A stretch of DNA of 64,000 bases from Clonostachys chloroleuca. Lineage: Eukaryota > Ascomycota > Sordariomycetes > Hypocreales > Bionectriaceae. How positions within the stretch are numbered: position 1 is the first letter of the stretch; every line of letters starts with the position of its first letter. The DNA is taken from NCBI GenBank assembly GCA_037952775.1, contig JBANAY010000003.1, positions 23,188,001 to 23,252,000 of the forward strand, written 5' to 3'. The notes under the pieces were generated by a model. It saw only the letters and a list, made by a program, of their open reading frames with translations. It searched no databases and had not been told where the DNA came from. The position numbers and the translations under genes are program-made. Below, one piece after another: positions 34,126 through 45,438 of this stretch.

Positions 34126-36031
34126 CTACAAAGTTGCCTTTTCAAAGCTAGCTTGCGACTTCCGGGATCGCTCTCGGAACCGTACGAGCAACCCGGTCTG
34201 CTTGGCAAACCAAAAGGTCTCGACCTTCCAGTCCGGCTCATTCGACGCCCACTCCAGGTCGAACTGTCGAAGTATCTGCGGGACGAGTTTTCCCATTTCC
34301 ATGATAGAAATGCTTTTCCCGATACAGGTTCTCGCTCCGGCTCCGAACTGTTTTCAGATTAGCCTGGCTTGCCGGTATTAGTTGTGATGAGATATAACGG
34401 TGGCTTACAGTCAGCAGGTGACGATCCATAACTTTGGCCTGCTCCTCATCACCGAGCCATCGCTCAGGTCGAAATTCATCTGCGTCTTGGCCAAATATTT
34501 CACGATCCCGGTGAATGACTGCAGCGTTTACTCCCACTATGGTGTCCTGTGGCAGAAAATGCCCGTTGATGTTGGCACCCCCGTGAGGGACCACCCTCTC
34601 GAGAGGATACTGTACTCCTGGATGCATTCGCATAGCTTCCTTCAGACACAACTGGCTGGTTGTGGGTTTCCGAGTTAGTTACCTCTTCATCTACTTCATC
34701 AAAAAATTCGGCGGGTGGGTCTATCGTGGAATATCATGTCAACTTACAGATAGTCCATCTGGAGGCTCTCGGCGTAACTGATCACTGGCGAAAGTTTCCC
34801 TGCAGCATCCAAGTCATCTATCTCTCTTTGAAGTTTCTTGTAGCTATCTGCGTTCCGCATGAGATAGTAAAATACGGCCCTTAGTGAGATACCGGTAGTG
34901 TCGCTCCCAGCCAACCTGTAAACGCACCCCATTAGGACGGGTGACCAATATGGGTCAGAGGCATTTCACGGATTCACTTACAAGTTATTGGTGAGATGAT
35001 TCATCAACTCTTTGTCCGGCATGACTTCCCCCGTAGACTTTTGTTGCTGCCGGAAATACGCGAGGAAGTCGCCTCGAGTATCTGTCGTGGATGTTTGTGC
35101 ATCATGAGACTTGATTGCTTCCAACACCATCTAAATACCATGTTAGAACCCGTTTATGGGATAGAGGCAAGAGATCTGCAAAGATTCAGGGCTGAATACC
35201 AACCTTTGTGACAATGTCCATTGGGTTTGGAAGGGACAGATAAGATAAAATGTTGTGGAACGTCTTGCTTCCCAACGAGAAGCCATTGAGCATCGGGACC
35301 TGCCCGAGGATCCCGCCAAGTCTAAGACCTAGATCGATACCAGAAAGGACGTTATTGACGTCCTCGCGATGTTCCATGAATCCAAATCGTTTCGAAAACG
35401 TTATGGCCCCGATGACATCGAAAGCGTACCACTGCAGCCAGACACCGAGGTCGACCACCTGACCCTGCATTTCCTTCATGGTTGCCGTGAAGATCTCGCT
35501 GCATGGGTCGACAAGATATTCGAGGGTCTTGATGGAGGTCATGCTGAATTTCTGAGCCACTGGCCGCTTGAGTGCCTTGTGCTCTTCGGGGGATCGAGTT
35601 GAGAACATGCTCGCCATGGTCTCTTCCTGGTACATGACATCGAAGGAACGGTAAAAATCAGACTATGTGGCTTATGAGTCAATCTCCCCGCCATTCAATT
35701 CATACTCGAGGCTTGATTCAAGGTGGTTACATACCTTGATAAACTTGCTGCCGATCCCGTAAATCAAGGATATCGCAGAGGGATCCGAAATGTCTACCAC
35801 TTTAGGGGCCGTCCGCACCATTTGACCGTGTTTTGCGTGCAGCTTCCGATAACCCTCGGGCGCCTTGCCGCTGAATACAAAAACGATACGCCATAAAGGA
35901 GTGTATCGTGCGAGCCAGGGCCCGGGCAAGTCACGAAGGCCTGGCCGAAGAGATACGTAAAGTATCTGGATCACCCATACTAGAACTGCGAATAGCCCTA
36001 GCCAGGCAACGTGCTGAATAGAAAGTGCCAT
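34126..36031 (-). CDS. Cytochrome P450, pisatin-demethylase-like
   Basis: Six exons (35735-36031, 35204-35662, 34982-35130, 34748-34915, 34409-34655, 34126-34347), 513 aa. An N-terminal membrane anchor (WLGLFAVLVWVIQILYVSL) is followed by the proline hinge DLPGPWLARYTPLW. The I-helix is LAGSDTTG (AGSDTT 304-309), the K-helix ExxR is KEAMR (364-367), the PERF-like motif is FRPERW, and the haem loop is FGAGARTCIGK with Cys448. The N-terminal half (YRKLHAKHGQMVRTAPK; DVMYQEETMASMFSTRSPEEH) resembles the fungal group annotated as pisatin demethylase. Such enzymes hydroxylate or O-demethylate aromatic compounds in the ER with a cytochrome P450 reductase. It is divergent from the extradiol dioxygenase, so it may prepare the ring for cleavage. 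Confidence 0.9.
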
Positions 36032-36567
36032 AATAATCGATGTATGAGTAAACTAACGACTTCTTTGTATGTTTTAGAAGTTGCGCGAAGTTGCGCCTTT
36101 ACAGGGATTCAACCAGGCTTTCTGGCTACAGAGCCAGCTCCCCTAAACCATTTATACACTCCTAGGTTATTTAGGCGTTGCTCTTTTCCCCCGCCCGATA
36201 CCCCAGACACTAACCAACTGCCGTACCCCCTTCCCTCGTATTGTAAAACAACACTACCGCATTGTGGCTTGGGCCGGCAGATCTGCAATGTGGTGGGGAG
36301 TTCGGATGCGCTTGCCATGAGGGTTTGAGGATGTTCCGGGGCTGTAGACGGCCAATGATCATCCGGCATAGCCTCTCGGACTAATGATACAAACAATATT
36401 CTGCACCGAGAGTAACCATGTCCCATTAGTTCATTACCAGATATCTTAGAAACGCATGGTGCCCATATCACAAAATGGTTTAAAGCGGTATTCCCGCTTT
36501 TGTGAGCCCCATCCCCCTTAGCCAAGTCAGACTTTGGCATACGTTTATTACAAGCACTCTAGTAGCC
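36032..36567. promoter_or_regulatory. Divergent intergenic region, P450 / extradiol dioxygenase
   Basis: These 536 nt hold both promoters. They contain a 6-bp stem hairpin CTGGCT/AGCCAG near 36121-36136 (tRNA-like but not a tRNA), CTCGGA and TTCGGA triplets near 36300 and 36375, and an AAAGCGG/CCGCTTT inverted pair near 36480-36500. No gene is seen. Confidence 0.5.
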
Positions 36568-37674
36568 ATGGCATCTACTCGACTCCCAGAGATTCGAAAT
36601 GACTCTTCAAAGATCCAACTTGAACGGATTTCTCACGTGTTGTTCGAGCATCCAGACCTTGACAAATTTGATGCGTTCGCTCAAGACTTTGGTTTCACAC
36701 GGGTCCAAAGCCATGACGAAAGCCTAGCCATCTATCGTGGCTATGGCAAAGACCAGTATTGTTACGTAGCACGCAAGTCGGCGGCTGGGAAGCCGCATTT
36801 CGGAGGCGGGGTCTTTCTTGCGCAAACCCAAAGAGATTTTGACAAGGCAGCGTCTATGGGCGGCGCAGAGATTACAGACCTGTCTCAGTTCCCTGGTGGT
36901 GGCCGGATGGCTACTCTCCACTCACCCTCTGGGTTCCCCATTCACATTGCGTACGGCATTCAAGATCGAGTTCAATTCGAGTCCGAGTCTGTGCCGTCCA
37001 CTCAAGTGGAAAATATTGGGCCCTTTAATGGCAGTGTCACGAAGAGAAGATTGGGTACGTTTGGCCACAAGTACTCTCCCCATGGTGTCCGTCGGTGATC
37101 TCTAACTCAAAAAAACTTCATGACAGGAAAGTTCCAACGTTTCCATCCAGGCCCAGCCCTCGTACACAAGCTCGGTCACTATGGCTTCGTGCTCGCGCGG
37201 TGGGACGAAGAAGTCGCCTGGTATACGGGAAACTTCAACTTCGTCCCTTCTGACGTGCAGTTCGAGCCGAATAAGGAGGATTTCGACGTCATCACATTCC
37301 TTCATCTTGATCTTGGAAAGCGTTTCTCGGACCACCACACACTGTTCCTCTCCCGCGCGCCTCCTGGCGAGCACGACCGGATGCACCACACGTCCTACGA
37401 GGTCGAGGATTTTGACACACAGCTTCTCGGACACGAGTGGCTAGCTAGCAAGGGCTACACGAGTGTATGGGGCGTCGGAAGGCACATTCTGGGGTCGCAG
37501 ATTTTCGACTACTGGAGGGACACGAGTGGGTTCAATATCGAGCACTATGCGGATGGAGATCTTGTGAATGTGGACACTGGCACCAAGAGGAGCATGGCAG
37601 GACCTTTGTCAGTTTGGGGGCCGGAAATGACGGGAATCATGTTTGAAGATGGCACGAAGCCAACTGCTGCTTAA
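36568..37674 (+). CDS. Type I extradiol ring-cleavage dioxygenase (glyoxalase/VOC fold)
   Basis: Two exons, 36568-37054 and 37127-37674, 344 aa, starting at the ATG of MASTRLPEI. The two-domain vicinal-oxygen-chelate architecture of catechol 2,3-dioxygenase and BphC-type enzymes is visible. The N-terminal non-metal domain is about residues 16-140. The C-terminal domain carries the 2-His-1-Glu iron site: H180 in KLGHYGF, H249 or H250 in MHHTSYEV, and E301 in FNIEHYADGD. The conserved FDYWRDTSG precedes the Glu. The enzyme class uses Fe(II) and O2 to open a catechol next to its diol. The complete triad argues for an active enzyme. It sits between the P450 (divergent) and the FAH-family gene (same strand). 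The ring substrate is unknown. Confidence 0.9.
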
Positions 37675-38218
37675 TCTGAGCTTAGTGGTAGCACACGAAG
37701 ATAATTTTTGTACAGCAACGCTACCAGATCTGCACAGTGTAGACCTAAGAAATTGCATCATTTCATAGGGATGGACCAAGCGTTGCTCTTGTGACCTGCA
37801 TGTCTTCAATCTCGCCGTTTGGGGTGCCACCTTTCGCAGGTGTTGGCGGGCTAAGCTCCCGGGAGATTTCTTAATAATCACTTTCCAGCAAGAGAAGACG
37901 TGAGTTTGGCGGGAGAACAAGGCGTTTGAGTTGCTCCAGGTCTTTCGGAGCATCTTGTCAAATGTTCCGGGGGTTACTCCGGTGAGGAGGTGGCACGACA
38001 TCCGCGGCCTACCTGTACGTGCTGGCCAGCGGATGACTCGGAGTACCCATCTTAGTGCAAGTTGAGCTTGGATAGAATGAAAGATTCCTCGAATGTACAT
38101 TTTTAAAACGCTGTCACTGTCTTGCATTGCTACTGCATTGAATGTTGAGGACAAACTAGACTTGTCACCTATCTCTTTGTTCCGCCACGCACCACCTGAG
38201 CCACCCAAACCCAAGACC
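37675..38218. other. Intergenic between dioxygenase and FAH-family gene
   Basis: Contains the 3' flank of the dioxygenase and the promoter of the FAH-family gene. Long minus-strand open frames here have no ATG-linked domain and are treated as chance. CGG triplets occur near 37965-37985 and 38035-38045. Confidence 0.45.
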
Positions 38219-39391
38219 ATGGCACCCTGGACACATCTCGCCCATTTTGAGGCTGAGGATGGTAAAACATATTTTGCGTCCATCAAGTCTGAATTAGATG
38301 TTGCCCGACTATCGGGCTTGAGTGTCACCGGCTTCTCATCGTTCCCTGATCTTGTTGACAACAATCAAGGACATCTCGTTACAATAAAACAGGCATGTAT
38401 CCCAAATTCTTCCTTTCCTCCGCCTAAGGACGCTCTCGCATGAAGCTTCTGAGAGATTGACATGAAACCTAATTCAATGTGGCATTTAGCTCTTGGCTCC
38501 TGTACCATATAACGGAGACATTATCTGCATAGGGCTCAATTACCGCAAACATGCAGAAGAGGCGAATGTGAGGCGTCTTAAACCCCACTTTTAACTGTCT
38601 TCCTGGCTAATTAAGAGTCTATGTCAACCAAGTACAGCTCACAGTATCACTTGACCCCGTCATGTGGTATAAGCCCAGGCAAGCCCTTCGTGGACCAGGC
38701 CAAGTTGCAATCCCGAAAGTAGCATCGAACAATTTTCCCGACTTCGAGGTACTCCGCACTGACATCCTGCTATCCTATCTTGTGCTCAAGATCATGCTAA
38801 CTCGTACTGCAGGGAGAGCTCGTCATCGTCACATCCAAAGACGCCTTGAATGTCAGCGTTGAGGATGCTCCGGGATACATACTGGGTTACACCGTTGGCA
38901 ATGATCTGACAGCTCGTGGATACCAAGACCCCAAAAGAGGCGGCCACCAATTTACTCGATGTAAAGCTTTCGATGGTTTCGCTCCGTTGGGACCAGTGTT
39001 GGCGAATGCGCAGTCGTTTGGCGACACGGCTAGCAAGCGGATCGTTACCAAAGTCAATGGCAAGACATTCCAGGATAGCGACTGTGACTTGATTCACGAC
39101 GCAGCTACGCTAGTGAGCTTTCTTTCGCAAGGTGCGTTTTCCCAGGCCTAAGCTATTGCGGTTATCTCCCCTCTCTGCATCTTTCTCACGTTCTATGATT
39201 TATCAGAAGACTGACTCCAGCTGACCGTGTCAATAGGAACGACGTTACCGGCAGGGTCTATGATAATGACGGGATCTCCGCCCGGCATCGGATACTTTTC
39301 CAATCCCCAATATCAGCTAAGGGATGGAGACGTCGTGTCCGTCGAAATAAGCGGAATTGGTACTCTGCTGAACACCATGGTTTTCGAGTAA
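38219..39391 (+). CDS. Fumarylacetoacetate hydrolase-family enzyme
   Basis: Five exons (38219-38392, 38490-38567, 38638-38748, 38813-39131, 39237-39391), 278 aa, all phases matched. The FAH-fold signature ICIGLNYRKHAEEAN (70-84), the metal-binding acidic motif DFEGE (119-123), the YTVGNDLTARGYQ loop with D152, and the C-terminal TGSPPGIGY and LRDGDVVSVEI are all present. The family hydrolyses or decarboxylates acylpyruvates and acylacetoacetates using Mg2+; members include 2-hydroxyhepta-2,4-diene-1,7-dioate isomerase. As the last gene of the set, directly after the extradiol dioxygenase, it most likely processes the ring-opened product. The first intron appears to use a GC donor (CAG/GCATGT), since no GT donor keeps frame. 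Small FAH type, shorter than true fumarylacetoacetase. Confidence 0.88.
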
Positions 39392-41898
39392 GAAACACCC
39401 GACTCTGGATCTGATTACCCTCTAGACCTTTAAAGACAGAAGAATATGACGGAATTGAGTAGAATCGTGACTTTGTATGCATTTAACGTTTTGACAATGT
39501 CACTTTATTGAGCGTCCTAATCTGGCCTAATTGGAGGATGCGGATAGTTGAGTTGAGGCCAGTGTATTGAGAACTGTACTGGCCATCCCGCAAGTCCCAA
39601 TGACACCGTTACCAACCTTGACTACGCCCAAGGGCGCGATAGAGATAGGTAGGTCACATAGAGAGGCTAGAATTTGGAAACAGCATTTTTGGCGGTCGCT
39701 AGAAGTTGAAACCAAGTAAGTAAACTAGACGGATGTAGGTATTTGAACAAGACCAAAGAATTTTTAGAGGGCACGTACATTGCAAGTTGCCGATTGCGTG
39801 TATCACCATCTGGACTATCCGTCCTTTCAAGCAGCTGCAATTTTGACAGTCGACGGAGATTTGAAACAATATTACATACCACCGTTATTGACCATAAGTG
39901 GGAACCCTCCAACTATACTTGCTTCAAGTTCTTCAACTTATAGAACCCCAAGTAGTCGAAAGCAATTGCGGTGTCACAGGTTAGGAAGGCAGTGAGACCC
40001 AACTTGTTTCCCAACGAAGTTGTAAATAGGATAGTGTCTGCATTCTTTGCCGTTAGTATCTTTACCGCATCTTGAAAGTGTTGGATTTTTTTCCCCTGAA
40101 CGTGAGAGCCTTCGGACGAGCAAAGTTTGCTTCATGAGATGAGCCCATTACGCATTACAGCCCGCCGAATCTTTGTTTCTAGCGGCAAACCATGCAAAGA
40201 ATCGTGCAAAATACTGGAGGAATCAAAGTATCCTGTCGCGGCTAACCTTTGCTGCTAAAAGCTGCAAATAATCGGCAAGGTGTTGACAACGAGGTGGATG
40301 GTCGATGGCCATAACGGGTTAAATATTTAGACTTTAGAGGAGAAGATGACTTGGAGTTCGGAGGCCCTACGTGGAGTTGCAAGGCAAATGCACCCAACTG
40401 CTTTTAAAATAGTCAAACTAATGTTCTCATGACGGCCCCTACCTATCTTTTACCACACAGTTCGTCTTTATTATGGTCAGAGCTTACTGCACAATCGTAT
40501 CATGTCATTGGTTGTGACGACAATGAACTCGAAAGGCTCCGGCTCCCCGGCAGCGACGTTGGGGACCGCCCGTAGGACTGCAACAGAGGGGGATGATCAG
40601 CCTCTACGTGACGCTTTAGTGATTTATTTTGAATATTCATCGACATGCTCGCAGTAGGCCACCGGGATTTAATGTTCCGACCGAAGTCGACCGAGTCGAT
40701 GCCTATGCCCTGCTCAACGAGCCGGTTGTACATCAACCGCATCACCGCCGTCACCTCGACCAAGCCTCCTTTCTTCTAATGCGTAGGCGCAAACGGTGCC
40801 GAGACCGCCTGCGCCAGTGAGTAAAACTCTACTTTTGGTCACGGTAGGCTAAATAAGAAACAAAAACAATAACGCAGATGAATGATTGGATCTTCTTCTC
40901 TTCTTCCCGGAGCATCAATTACCACTGTTCGTCTTCCTTCATGTGGTGATACGTCATGTTATGGCCCAGAAGCCGCCTATCACTTACATGTGCTTGGGAG
41001 CATTCTCGGGGTTATGGGTTCTCGTGAAGGGTCAAAGAGTGAGAGTATCAGGACCTATTGCAAGCTCTTGGCCAATCACTCCTCTTATCCCAACCGACTT
41101 AGCGCATTTGAAATCCCCAGTGGAAGCCATGTCCGAGTGCGCACATGCCATCTGCTGCATCACAGGTCATAGATAACGTATAGCCTAGCACACATCTATG
41201 CTTCGCAACAATGGTATTACTTTACTCTGGATACTGCTTTGCAGTTTTAAGTTAGCTGTATTCTTTATCTAGATAAACTAAGAAAAGTTAATAAGAAGTG
41301 ATTCTACTAATAAGTTATAAAGAAACTAGGAACTTGATTTTATCAGAGATATCTACTTTTAAGACAATAGACTAGCAGAAATCCCTCACTGAAGCCATAT
41401 AAAGCGTGGCATTCGATGCGAAGTGTTCTCAATATCGCCGGCAGATGGCTTCTGCAAATGAATACATTCTGGGATACCACCTGATGTGTTGGCGGGGGAG
41501 CATGTTATCGCACTACCCTAGGCAAGGGTAAACATTGTTTGGACGATTTTGAGAACAAAATGTTATCATCTACAACAATGACCTCGAGAAGTTAAGGTTG
41601 AGCTATATGTTACTTTTATATTGTAAAATTGGCGTATGTGCTCTTCAACTCACTCAAGATAGCAAAGAGCCATAGCCACCAATGTCAGTTGCATTAGAAG
41701 GATTTTCAAATAACTCAACGCGCGGATCACTGACCAATTTGAAAGAGAGACTATTATTCAGAATTACATTAGATACTATAGTGACAGTTCCAGATTAAAA
41801 GTTATATGGTATGATCAGTTTTACGGCCCGGCCTACGATTAAGTCGAATCCGGGAGTTACCAGCAGCGAACCCCGAATTAAACCAACGACTTCTCTGT
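39392..41898. other. 2.5-kb AT-rich stretch, possibly with decayed coding DNA
   Basis: Fragments near 40500-40820 read as broken coding sequence, including a basic Arg-rich string (LMRRRKRCRDR near 40777-40810) that could be a remnant of a zinc-cluster DNA-binding domain. From about 41200 to 41880 it is AT-rich with many stops in all frames. No intact gene is supported. Confidence 0.45.
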
Positions 41899-43495
41899 GT
41901 GAACATCGTCAATGATGAAGTAGTTAGCTTAGGTATCGACTCATCCTCCTGGGTCAAGAAGCGTCTCATTGCAGTAGAAATGAAGCCCTCGCGAGATCGA
42001 GTCTGGCATTGCGCGTATATCCAGGATAAAGTTTGGTCGACGTATGTCGAGAGAGCTCCTACCCCAAGTCTCCGTCATTATTGAATGCCGTTTCCAGACG
42101 TGAATGAAGAGGAAGATGCTGCCGGTTGGATTGGCCACAATATGGAAGGCCAAGATATCTTAGTACCTTCATGGCAGTCGTCGACCATAGTCTGGACAGG
42201 TAAACTTGCTAGGGTTACAGAACTTCCGTTGGAGAATGTTTAAGCTTACAGTTCCCCTTCTCATCGCTAGTAAACGTCTGTACATGTTGGCATTGCTTGC
42301 TTCTTTAGGTACTCTAGCCAACGAAATGTACGTCTTGACGAATTGCAATGTGCGAAGAAGGGAACCAGGTATGTCGAAGACTCCATGCCTCTCTTTGATG
42401 ACTCGGGCATTGATTAACCAACAGCTCTCACTGTTAACGTCCTTCTTGAAAAATGGTATGCAGAGCTACCAGGACCCCTCCGCATGACTCCCAGCATGTT
42501 TTGAGGTGACGTTTCAGATGTATCACTGCTGCCGCATGTAATGACTGCAAAAATGATGTACTATTTTGCAGTCATTTACTGAACCGGTCGGACTATTGCG
42601 ATAGCCCAACATCTAAACATTCTCTAAGAACAACATCTAATTATTCAACAATGTATTCTGCAACCGATCGGTGTAACCAGGCAACGTCAGTGGCCGGTTT
42701 GTTATTTCCCTGTCAATGAAGAGTACGGCATGGACTGACGTTCAAAAATAACAGAGTCAAAATCCTACAGATAGCAGAGCTATTTGATGAGAAATTTGGT
42801 CTCAGCTGTGCCCCAATCTCCAGCACCCAGTTCATCTTTACTGCCGGAACCATCCACATACGCAGTGTAGCTCGCGGCAAGAGTGCCGAATCCAAGCTGG
42901 AGGCAGTGGCAAAATGCATTAGTGCGCTCTATGGAATGGGTCAAACCTGGAAATGCGCTGCATTGAGCGGTGACGCGCTGCAGCGTCTTTTGGAAGACTG
43001 GCAGGCGAAGTCAGCGAAGTCAGCAATGTACGCTCAAAGGGCGAGAATGCCTTCAGAGGGAATAGGGAACTCGCCTACAAGCATGCAGTCAATCAACATA
43101 CAGGACATTCTTCGAAAAGATCCTGACGTCGCCGCTCAATTAAGGCGGCTTGGGTGGATGCCTCCAGAAGAGGCTCGTGTATCGTTACAAGGCTTTCATA
43201 ACCCAGACTTTGAGACACTGTTGACAGGAATGAATTCAAAGGTATGTCTCGAGCTTACGGGCATACTGCAACTTGGCCAAAAGGGTATGGCATGCGCTAA
43301 CTAGCTAGCATTATGCAGAATACGCTGGGCATTGACATCAACAGTGGCACACGCTATGACCTCTCGATGTCGGATGGCTCGATGGCCGACATGTCGTGGA
43401 TGGCACAGGCTCCTGGTTGGATATCCTTTCCGAGCACTGACGGCCTGCCCCAAGTCCAGCGGTCCTTGTTCGATATGGTGCAGTCAAGCGATTGA
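41899..43495 (+). pseudogene. Relic of a fungal-specific transcription factor
   Basis: A segment near 41965-42180 reads as the fungal transcription-factor middle domain (RVWHCAYIQDKVWSTYVERAP, then an in-frame TGA, then MPFPDVNEEEDAAGW). A C-terminal part at 42780-43250 (ELFDEKFGLSCAPISSTQFI, LSGDALQRLLEDWQAK) and a final exon at 43313-43495 ending FDMVQSSD also fit. No complete zinc cluster is seen, the linking regions carry stops, and the surroundings are AT-rich. The parts keep order and strand, so it looks like one decayed gene. A heavily mis-sequenced intact gene is less likely. Confidence 0.5.
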
Positions 43496-43762
43496 CCAGT
43501 GGCAGAGAGCTGGGCGAGTGAATCCCCAATGGGAATAGATACGAGCGCAAACTGCCCTGAGGGATGGAACGAAGCTATGCACTCTGCACAGAATATTTAA
43601 GAGCCACATAAGGAATGTAAAGACTGACTCATCTATCTAATAAACGAGGAGTTAAAATCCAAGTCATGTCATTACTAAACGTCTGAGTAGCGTTTCCTAG
43701 AGACGTCACGTTGGTTTTTACGAGCCCTTTTAACCATCTCTAGGAACTCCCAATAGAAGTGT

Positions 43763-45438
43763 TTAAACTGCTCCTTCAACACACATCCAACTGGCTCTCC
43801 TTAACCTCCCCATCCATCGTAGGATCGTCGACCAGCGAATAATCATGACTAGTATGACCATTACTAACGCAGAGATGGGAATGCAAATAGCCCAAAACTG
43901 GCCAAACCCATCCTTCCCGGGAGCCCAGTCATCTGCCATGCTGAAAATCGCTGCAATGGTACTTATTGGAAGAAAGAAGCCCCCCACCACTGCGAGTGCC
44001 AGCACAATCTTGCTCTGCGCGTTAGCTCTCTCGACCTCTTTGACGTTGACCTGGCCATTGACATAGCTAATACTCTTGTCCAACCTCTCGTTAGTCTGTG
44101 TAATCTGAGCCTTGATATCCTCAAAGTCCATCACCAACTCTTCGGAAACTATGTCTGCGACTCGAACTTGCTCCAGACCCAAGCTCTTCCCATTCCATAA
44201 TGGCTTTCCTTTAGAACGGCAGGAATCTAGCTGTTCCTGAATGAGTCCACAGTACCATGCAAGCCGTCTGTCTATTGAGAACAAATGCTGCAAGGCTGTT
44301 CGATACAACTCCTGGTTATTCTCATCCGACATGCGGTCCCCTCCTTGTAGGGCCCAGTGTATCGAGTAGAGGTCTCGAGTGACGAAGCCAACGATCCTGA
44401 GCCAATCGTAGCCTATAATACTGCGAAGATCCTGCGTGACTGTGAACGGAGCTGGTATACCGGGGTTTCTTAGATTCTTATTATTTTGAAAGCAGTCCAT
44501 TATTAGAGATCGCATGGAAGTATGCCCCGTATACACGTGGGTACCAACAACATAACGCGACGGACGCTCTTGTCCAGGTAGTCCAACAAAAGGCACCCGT
44601 TTGTCGACAAGTATTACACCTGCACCATTGGACAGATGAAAAGTCAGCTGGGTTTTTCGATTTGATAGGTAGGAGCAGAGAGGCTATGACGCACAAGTGT
44701 CCCAGGGATCGCCATCAAACCAAATAGCTAGACTAGCTCTTGTAACGGCAAGCGGTGGAAAATCGGCGTCCTCGGGTGTTAGCGGTGGACGCTGCACTGG
44801 ATTCAATGGCCCATATGCGTAAGAGCTCCTGAGAGCTCGAGACTCCCGCGCGGAGTTCTGAATCTCAAAATAACTCATCTTGAAAGGTCGGTCCAATTCA
44901 CGCAGCTGTATATGGATAAGCAATTCGTGTTGCTGCTTGTTCTGCACCGACGGTGCAGCACGGATTCTATATTCCACATCTGTGAAGTTGAAGCTAGAAT
45001 GATCGTGTAGATACTCGTCCACGAAAGTAAGAAAGGACTGGCGCTGAGCATCATTGTGAATCCGCGTCGCAAGGAACTCTCTCAAACACTCCGGATCAAT
45101 CTCCTCCACAATGATAACCTCAGCTTCCCGCTGTGCATGAGAGCCCCTCGCAAAGCAAGAAGCACTTGAACTCCGCTGCTCGTGAAACTCTCGTTCAAAA
45201 ACGGGCTTTTTATCTTTGAAAAAACGCGCACGATCAATCTTGGCTACACGGCGACGAGTTAATTAGGGGCTCATACGTGGTGTAATTTGCTCATACCGTC
45301 ACGGTCGACATCTGTCCTATTTAGAAAGCGGTAAATGTTTTGATACTTTTGTCTTTCCTCCTGGCTGTTCAAAATACTATGGCCGCCGTTGTGGCTCGAG
45401 GTTCCTGTATCTCGAGGCTTCGGATCGATGGCACACAT
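43763..45438 (-). CDS. CorA-like metal-transporter-domain protein
   Basis: Three exons (45297-45438, 44695-45243, 43763-44619), 515 aa from MCAIDPKPRD; a longer ATG at 45492 would add 18 hydrophobic residues. A soluble N-terminal region of about 400 residues ends in a long helix (DFEDIKAQITQTNERLDKSI). Two C-terminal transmembrane helices follow (IVLALAVVGGFFLPISTIAAIF and FWAICIPISALVMVILVMII), the CorA layout. The loop after the first helix reads SMADDWAPG, not the Mg-selective GMN. Many fungal genomes carry such divergent CorA-like proteins, with doubtful ion selectivity. Location is a cellular membrane; neighbours give no further clue. Confidence 0.8.

Noticed and set aside
36095..36165. 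tRNA-like sequence on the minus strand (hairpin CTGGCT/AGCCAG followed by GGTTGAATCCC)
   Set aside because: The T-loop lacks a base of the GGTTCGANTCC box, the T-stem does not pair and there is no D-arm or acceptor stem.
37675..38364. Long minus-strand frame overlapping the FAH-family gene start
   Set aside because: Antisense to exon 1 of a well-supported gene, with no domain.
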